A stretch of 64,000 nt of DNA, taken from positions 2,852,001 through 2,916,000 of the forward strand of contig NZ_BHZC01000001.1 of assembly GCF_003865135.1 (NCBI RefSeq), written 5' to 3'. The position numbers and the translations under genes are program-made. This document shows, in pieces, positions 61,182 through 64,000 of this stretch. This DNA is from Streptomyces chrestomyceticus JCM 4735 (GTDB lineage Bacteria; Actinomycetota; Actinomycetes; Streptomycetales; Streptomycetaceae). The first letter of the stretch is position 1; every line of letters starts with the position of its first letter. The notes under the pieces are model-generated. The model saw only the letters and a list, made by a program, of their open reading frames with translations, made no database searches and was not told the DNA's origin.

Positions 61182-61210
61182 TTGACAACCGCATTGGTCT
61201 GGACCATTTT
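61182..61210 (+). promoter_or_regulatory. Chitinase promoter with DasR-like site
   Basis: TTGACA (61182-61187), 17 bases, CATTTT (61205-61210). The spacer and -10 are covered by ATTGGTCTGGACCATT (61193-61208), 13 of 16 matches to the DasR responsive element ACTGGTCTAGACCACT as I recall it. Confidence 0.75.
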
Positions 61211-61279
61211 GTGCGCAACGCCTGCCCCGCCTCCGGGCCGGGCGGACGGCCCTTCCGGGCCCCGGACTTGGAGACAGCC

Positions 61280-63028
61280 ATGCCGCACCCCCTCATGTCC
61301 CGCACCCCCCGCTCCCGGCACAGACGGTGGCTCACCACCGCCGTCACCGGGCTGGCCGCCGCCGCCCTCGCCGTCACCGGCACCGCGGCCGGCGCCTCGG
61401 CGGCCCCCCACGCCGCCGCCGGTGCCACCGCCGACGTCAACAACGCCAAGAACCCCGGCTTCGAGTCCGGGCTCTCCGGGTGGACCTGCTCCTCGGGGTC
61501 GGGCTCCACCGTGTCCTCCCCCGTGCACGGCGGCACCTCGGCCCTGAAGGCCACTCCGGCCGGCTCCGACCAGGCCAGATGCTCGCAGACGGTGGCCGTC
61601 AAGCCTGGGTCCACGTACACGCTGAGCGCGTACGTCCAGGGCTCGTACGTCTACCTCGGCGCCAGCGGCACCGGCACCACCGACGTGTCCACCTGGGCGC
61701 CCGGCGCCACCACCTGGCAGCAGCTCAAGACCACCTTCACCACCGGTCCCTCCACCACCTCGGTCACCGTCTACACCCACGGCTGGTACGGGCAGTCCGC
61801 CTACTTCGCGGACGACATCAGTGTCTTCGGGCCGGACGGCGGCGGTAACGGCGACCCGGGCGATCCGGTTCCCGACGCGCCCGCCGGGCTGACCGTCGGC
61901 GCGGTCACCTCGTCCTCCGTGGCACTCTCCTGGAGCCCGGCCAAGTACGCCACCGGCTACACCGTCTACCGCGACGGCGCCAAGGTCCAGTCGGTCACCG
62001 GCACGTCGGCCACCGTGACCGGCCTGAGCCCGTCCACCGCGTACCGCTTCCAGGTCGCCGCGACCAACGCGGCGGGCGAGTCCGCCAAGTCCGCCGAGGT
62101 CACCGCCACCACGTCCCCGGGCGGCGGCAACCCCGGCCCCTCGGTACCGAAGCACGCGGTCACCGGCTACTGGCAGAACTTCAACAACGGCGCGACCGTG
62201 CAGAAGATCAGCGATGTGTCCGACCAGTACGACATCATCGCGGTCTCGTTCGCCGACGCCACCACCACGCCCGGCGCGATCACCTTCAACCTCGACTCGG
62301 CGGGCCTGGGCGGCTACACGGTCGCGCAGTTCAAGGCCGACATCAAGGCGAAGCAGGCGGCCGGCAAGAACGTCATCCTGTCCGTCGGCGGTGAGAAGGG
62401 CACCATCTCCGTCAACGACTCCACCTCCGCGAACAACTTCGCCAACAGTGCTTACGCGCTGATGCAGGAGTACGGCTTCAACGGGGTCGACATCGACCTG
62501 GAGAACGGCATCAACCCGACCTACATGTCGCAGGCCCTGCGCTCGCTGTCCCAGAAGGCGGGCAGCAAGCTGGTCATCACCATGGCCCCGCAGACCATCG
62601 ACATGCAGTCCACCCAGGGCGGCTACTTCAAGACCGCGCTGAACATCAAGGACATCCTCACCGTCGTCAACATGCAGTACTACAACAGCGGTTCGATGCT
62701 CGGCTGTGACGGCAAGGTCTACTCGCAGGGCACCGTGGACTTCCTCACCGCCCTGGCCTGCATCCAGCTCGAAGGCGGCCTCGACCCGTCCCAGGTGGGC
62801 ATCGGTGTCCCGGCCTCCACCCGCGCCGCCGGCGGCGGCTACGTGTCGCCCAGCGTCGTCAACAGCGCGCTGGACTGCCTCACCAAGGGCACCGGCTGCG
62901 GCTCCTTCAAGCCCGCCAAGACCTACCCGTCCCTGCGCGGCGCCATGACCTGGTCCACCAACTGGGACGCGGCGACCGGCAACGCCTGGTCGAACGGCGT
63001 GGGCCCGCACGTACACAACCTGCCGTAG
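61280..63028 (+). CDS. Secreted chitinase, GH18, with carbohydrate-binding and FnIII domains
   Basis: Extracellular endochitinase, 582 aa. The signal peptide is residues 1-45 (MPHPLMSRTPRSRHRRWLTT..., cleavage near GASAAPHA). A jelly-roll carbohydrate-binding module (NPGFESGLSGWTCSSG to FADDISVF, about 55-195) is followed by a fibronectin-III domain (APAGLTVGAVTSSSVALSWS, 200-285) and the GH18 barrel (HAVTGYWQNFNNG, ILSVGGEKG, GVDIDLE with catalytic Glu408, MAPQTID, MQYYNSG). ATG 61280 has GGAG 6 bases upstream. Expression is probably controlled by DasR in response to GlcNAc. Confidence 0.94.
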   Translation: MPHPLMSRTPRSRHRRWLTTAVTGLAAAALAVTGTAAGASAAPHAAAGATADVNNAKNPGFESGLSGWTCSSGSGSTVSSPVHGGTSALKATPAGSDQARCSQTVAVKPGSTYTLSAYVQGSYVYLGASGTGTTDVSTWAPGATTWQQLKTTFTTGPSTTSVTVYTHGWYGQSAYFADDISVFGPDGGGNGDPGDPVPDAPAGLTVGAVTSSSVALSWSPAKYATGYTVYRDGAKVQSVTGTSATVTGLSPSTAYRFQVAATNAAGESAKSAEVTATTSPGGGNPGPSVPKHAVTGYWQNFNNGATVQKISDVSDQYDIIAVSFADATTTPGAITFNLDSAGLGGYTVAQFKADIKAKQAAGKNVILSVGGEKGTISVNDSTSANNFANSAYALMQEYGFNGVDIDLENGINPTYMSQALRSLSQKAGSKLVITMAPQTIDMQSTQGGYFKTALNIKDILTVVNMQYYNSGSMLGCDGKVYSQGTVDFLTALACIQLEGGLDPSQVGIGVPASTRAAGGGYVSPSVVNSALDCLTKGTGCGSFKPAKTYPSLRGAMTWSTNWDAATGNAWSNGVGPHVHNLP

Positions 63029-63036
63029 GGCAGCGA

Positions 63037-63069
63037 AAGGGGCGGCACACCACCGGTGTGCCGCCCCTT
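63037..63069. terminator. Bidirectional terminator between chitinase and gatB
   Basis: Perfect 15-base-pair stem AAGGGGCGGCACACC / GGTGTGCCGCCCCTT with an ACC loop, between convergent genes. Confidence 0.9.
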
Positions 63070-63085
63070 ACCGCGTTACCGGACG

Positions 63086-64000
63086 TCAGCCCTCGACGCC
63101 CAGCTTCTCCAGGATCAACTCGCGGACGCGGGCCGCGTCGGCCTGGCCGCGGGTGGCCTTCATGACCGCGCCGACCAGCGCGCCGGCCGCCGCGACCTTG
63201 CCGCCGCGGATCTTGTCGGCGATGGCGGCGTTGGACTCGATCGCCTCGTCGACCGCCTTGCCCAGCGCGCCCTCGTCCGAGACGACCTTCAGGCCGCGCT
63301 TCTCGACGACGGTGTCCGGGCCGCCCTCGCCCGCGAGGACGCCCTCGATGGTCTGGCGGGCCAGCTTGTCGTTGAGGGAGCCCTCGGCGACCAGTGCCGC
63401 GACCCGCGCGACCTGCTCCGGGGTGATCGGCAGGGCGGCCAGCTCGACGCCGTCCTCGTTGGCACGGCGGGCCAGCTCGCCCATCCACCACTTGCGGGCG
63501 GCGGCGGAGTCCGCGCCGGCCTCGATGGTGGCGACGATCAGGTCCACGGCGCCCGCGTTCAGGATCGACTGCATGTCGTGCTCGGAGACGCCCCACTCCT
63601 CGCGCAGCCGGTTACGGCGGACGCGCGGCAGCTCGGGCAGGCCCTTGCGCAGTTCCTCGACCCACTCGCGGGACGGGGCCACCGGCACCAGGTCGGGCTC
63701 GGGGAAGTAGCGGTAGTCCTCCGCCTCCTCCTTGACCCGGCCGGGGGTGGTGGAGCCGTCCTCCTCGTGGAAGTGGCGGGTCTCCTGGATGATCGTGCCG
63801 CCCGAGGACAGCACGGCCGCGTGCCGCTGGATCTCGAAGCGCGCGGCGCGCTCGACCGACCGCAGCGAGTTGACGTTCTTCGTCTCCGAGCGGGTGCCGA
63901 ACTTCTCGGTGCCCTTGGGGCGCAGCGACAGGTTCACGTCGCAGCGCATCTGGCCCATCTCCATGCGGGCCTCGGAGACGCCCAGCGCCTTGATCAGCTC
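63086..64000 (-). CDS. gatB: Aspartyl/glutamyl-tRNA amidotransferase subunit B, C-terminal part
   Basis: Partial gene, about 304 codons to the window edge; the frame is open through position 64000 ([23 protein letters not shown]), so the N-terminus lies outside. GatB is the kinase/tRNA subunit of GatCAB, converting Glu-tRNA(Gln) or Asp-tRNA(Asn) to the amide. Visible: the end of the cradle domain ([60 protein letters not shown]) and the helical plus YqeY-like tRNA-binding tail (from about [18 protein letters not shown] to the end). Essential in Gram-positive bacteria lacking GlnRS. Confidence 0.95.
   Translation of the reverse strand, partial: ELIKALGVSEARMEMGQMRCDVNLSLRPKGTEKFGTRSETKNVNSLRSVERAARFEIQRHAAVLSSGGTIIQETRHFHEEDGSTTPGRVKEEAEDYRYFPEPDLVPVAPSREWVEELRKGLPELPRVRRNRLREEWGVSEHDMQSILNAGAVDLIVATIEAGADSAAARKWWMGELARRANEDGVELAALPITPEQVARVAALVAEGSLNDKLARQTIEGVLAGEGGPDTVVEKRGLKVVSDEGALGKAVDEAIESNAAIADKIRGGKVAAAGALVGAVMKATRGQADAARVRELILEKLGVEG

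Overview
The window looks like a core-chromosome segment of a Streptomyces or a very close relative. The evidence is high GC with strongly GC-biased third codon positions, two tandem conservons (sensor kinase-like CvnA, roadblock CvnB, DUF742 CvnC, GTPase CvnD), an ilvB leader peptide MRTRILVLGKRVG, a dispersed intergenic repeat typical of the genus, and a DasR-like site before a chitinase. From memory, gene order resembles the S. coelicolor interval between gatB and the adjacent conservons (about SCO5501 to SCO5544), with extra genes inserted. No tRNA, rRNA, CRISPR array, insertion sequence or prophage was recognised.

Layout. 1-6.4 kb: the end of one conservon, then a complete second one. 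6.4-10.4 kb: a dihydroxyacetone/erythrulose-type kinase divergent from a polyol-type MFS permease, then a secreted DUF4360 protein. 10.6-12.6 kb: accE and accB of an acyl-CoA carboxylase. 12.8-16.1 kb: a Tat-exported family 8 polysaccharide lyase and a YceI-like protein. 16.2-18.2 kb: cimA behind what looks like an isoleucine-type attenuator. 18.2-22.9 kb: a KgtP-like permease, a secreted beta-propeller protein, and an agmatine deiminase-TetR operon. 23-25.5 kb: an ATPase/XRE/Nudix regulatory cluster. 25.6-30 kb: ilvE, leuB, a purple acid phosphatase and a small basic protein. 30.3-38 kb: a Uma2 protein, the proline catabolic genes pruA and putB with a divergent PucR regulator, a TetR regulator and a PRC-barrel/DUF2382 protein. 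38-43.7 kb: serA, ilvC, ilvN and ilvB. 43.7-49.1 kb: a GGDEF-EAL protein, a 2-hydroxyacid dehydrogenase and an aldo/keto reductase. 49.3-56.4 kb: a PQQ-type dehydrogenase lipoprotein, small proteins, an MMPL transporter and a Tat-exported phospholipase C. 56.5-59.3 kb: an XRE regulator divergent from four small overlapping genes. 59.3-64 kb: a flavin oxidase, a chitinase and the end of gatB.

Co-working groups. Branched-chain amino acid synthesis is spread over ilvB-ilvN-ilvC, leuB, ilvE and cimA, with leader-peptide attenuators visible before ilvB and cimA. Proline is degraded by PutB then PruA under a likely PucR regulator. Several transcription units carry palindromes that look like operators (yceI, aguA, accB, the XRE/ATPase pair, the chitinase).

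Two biosynthetic genes, serA and ilvB, each carry a one-base deletion in a G/C homopolymer that breaks the frame. This is either sequencing error or genuine auxotrophy and should be resolved before the window is used as a reference. All domain and family calls are from reading the translated sequence; no database search was run.
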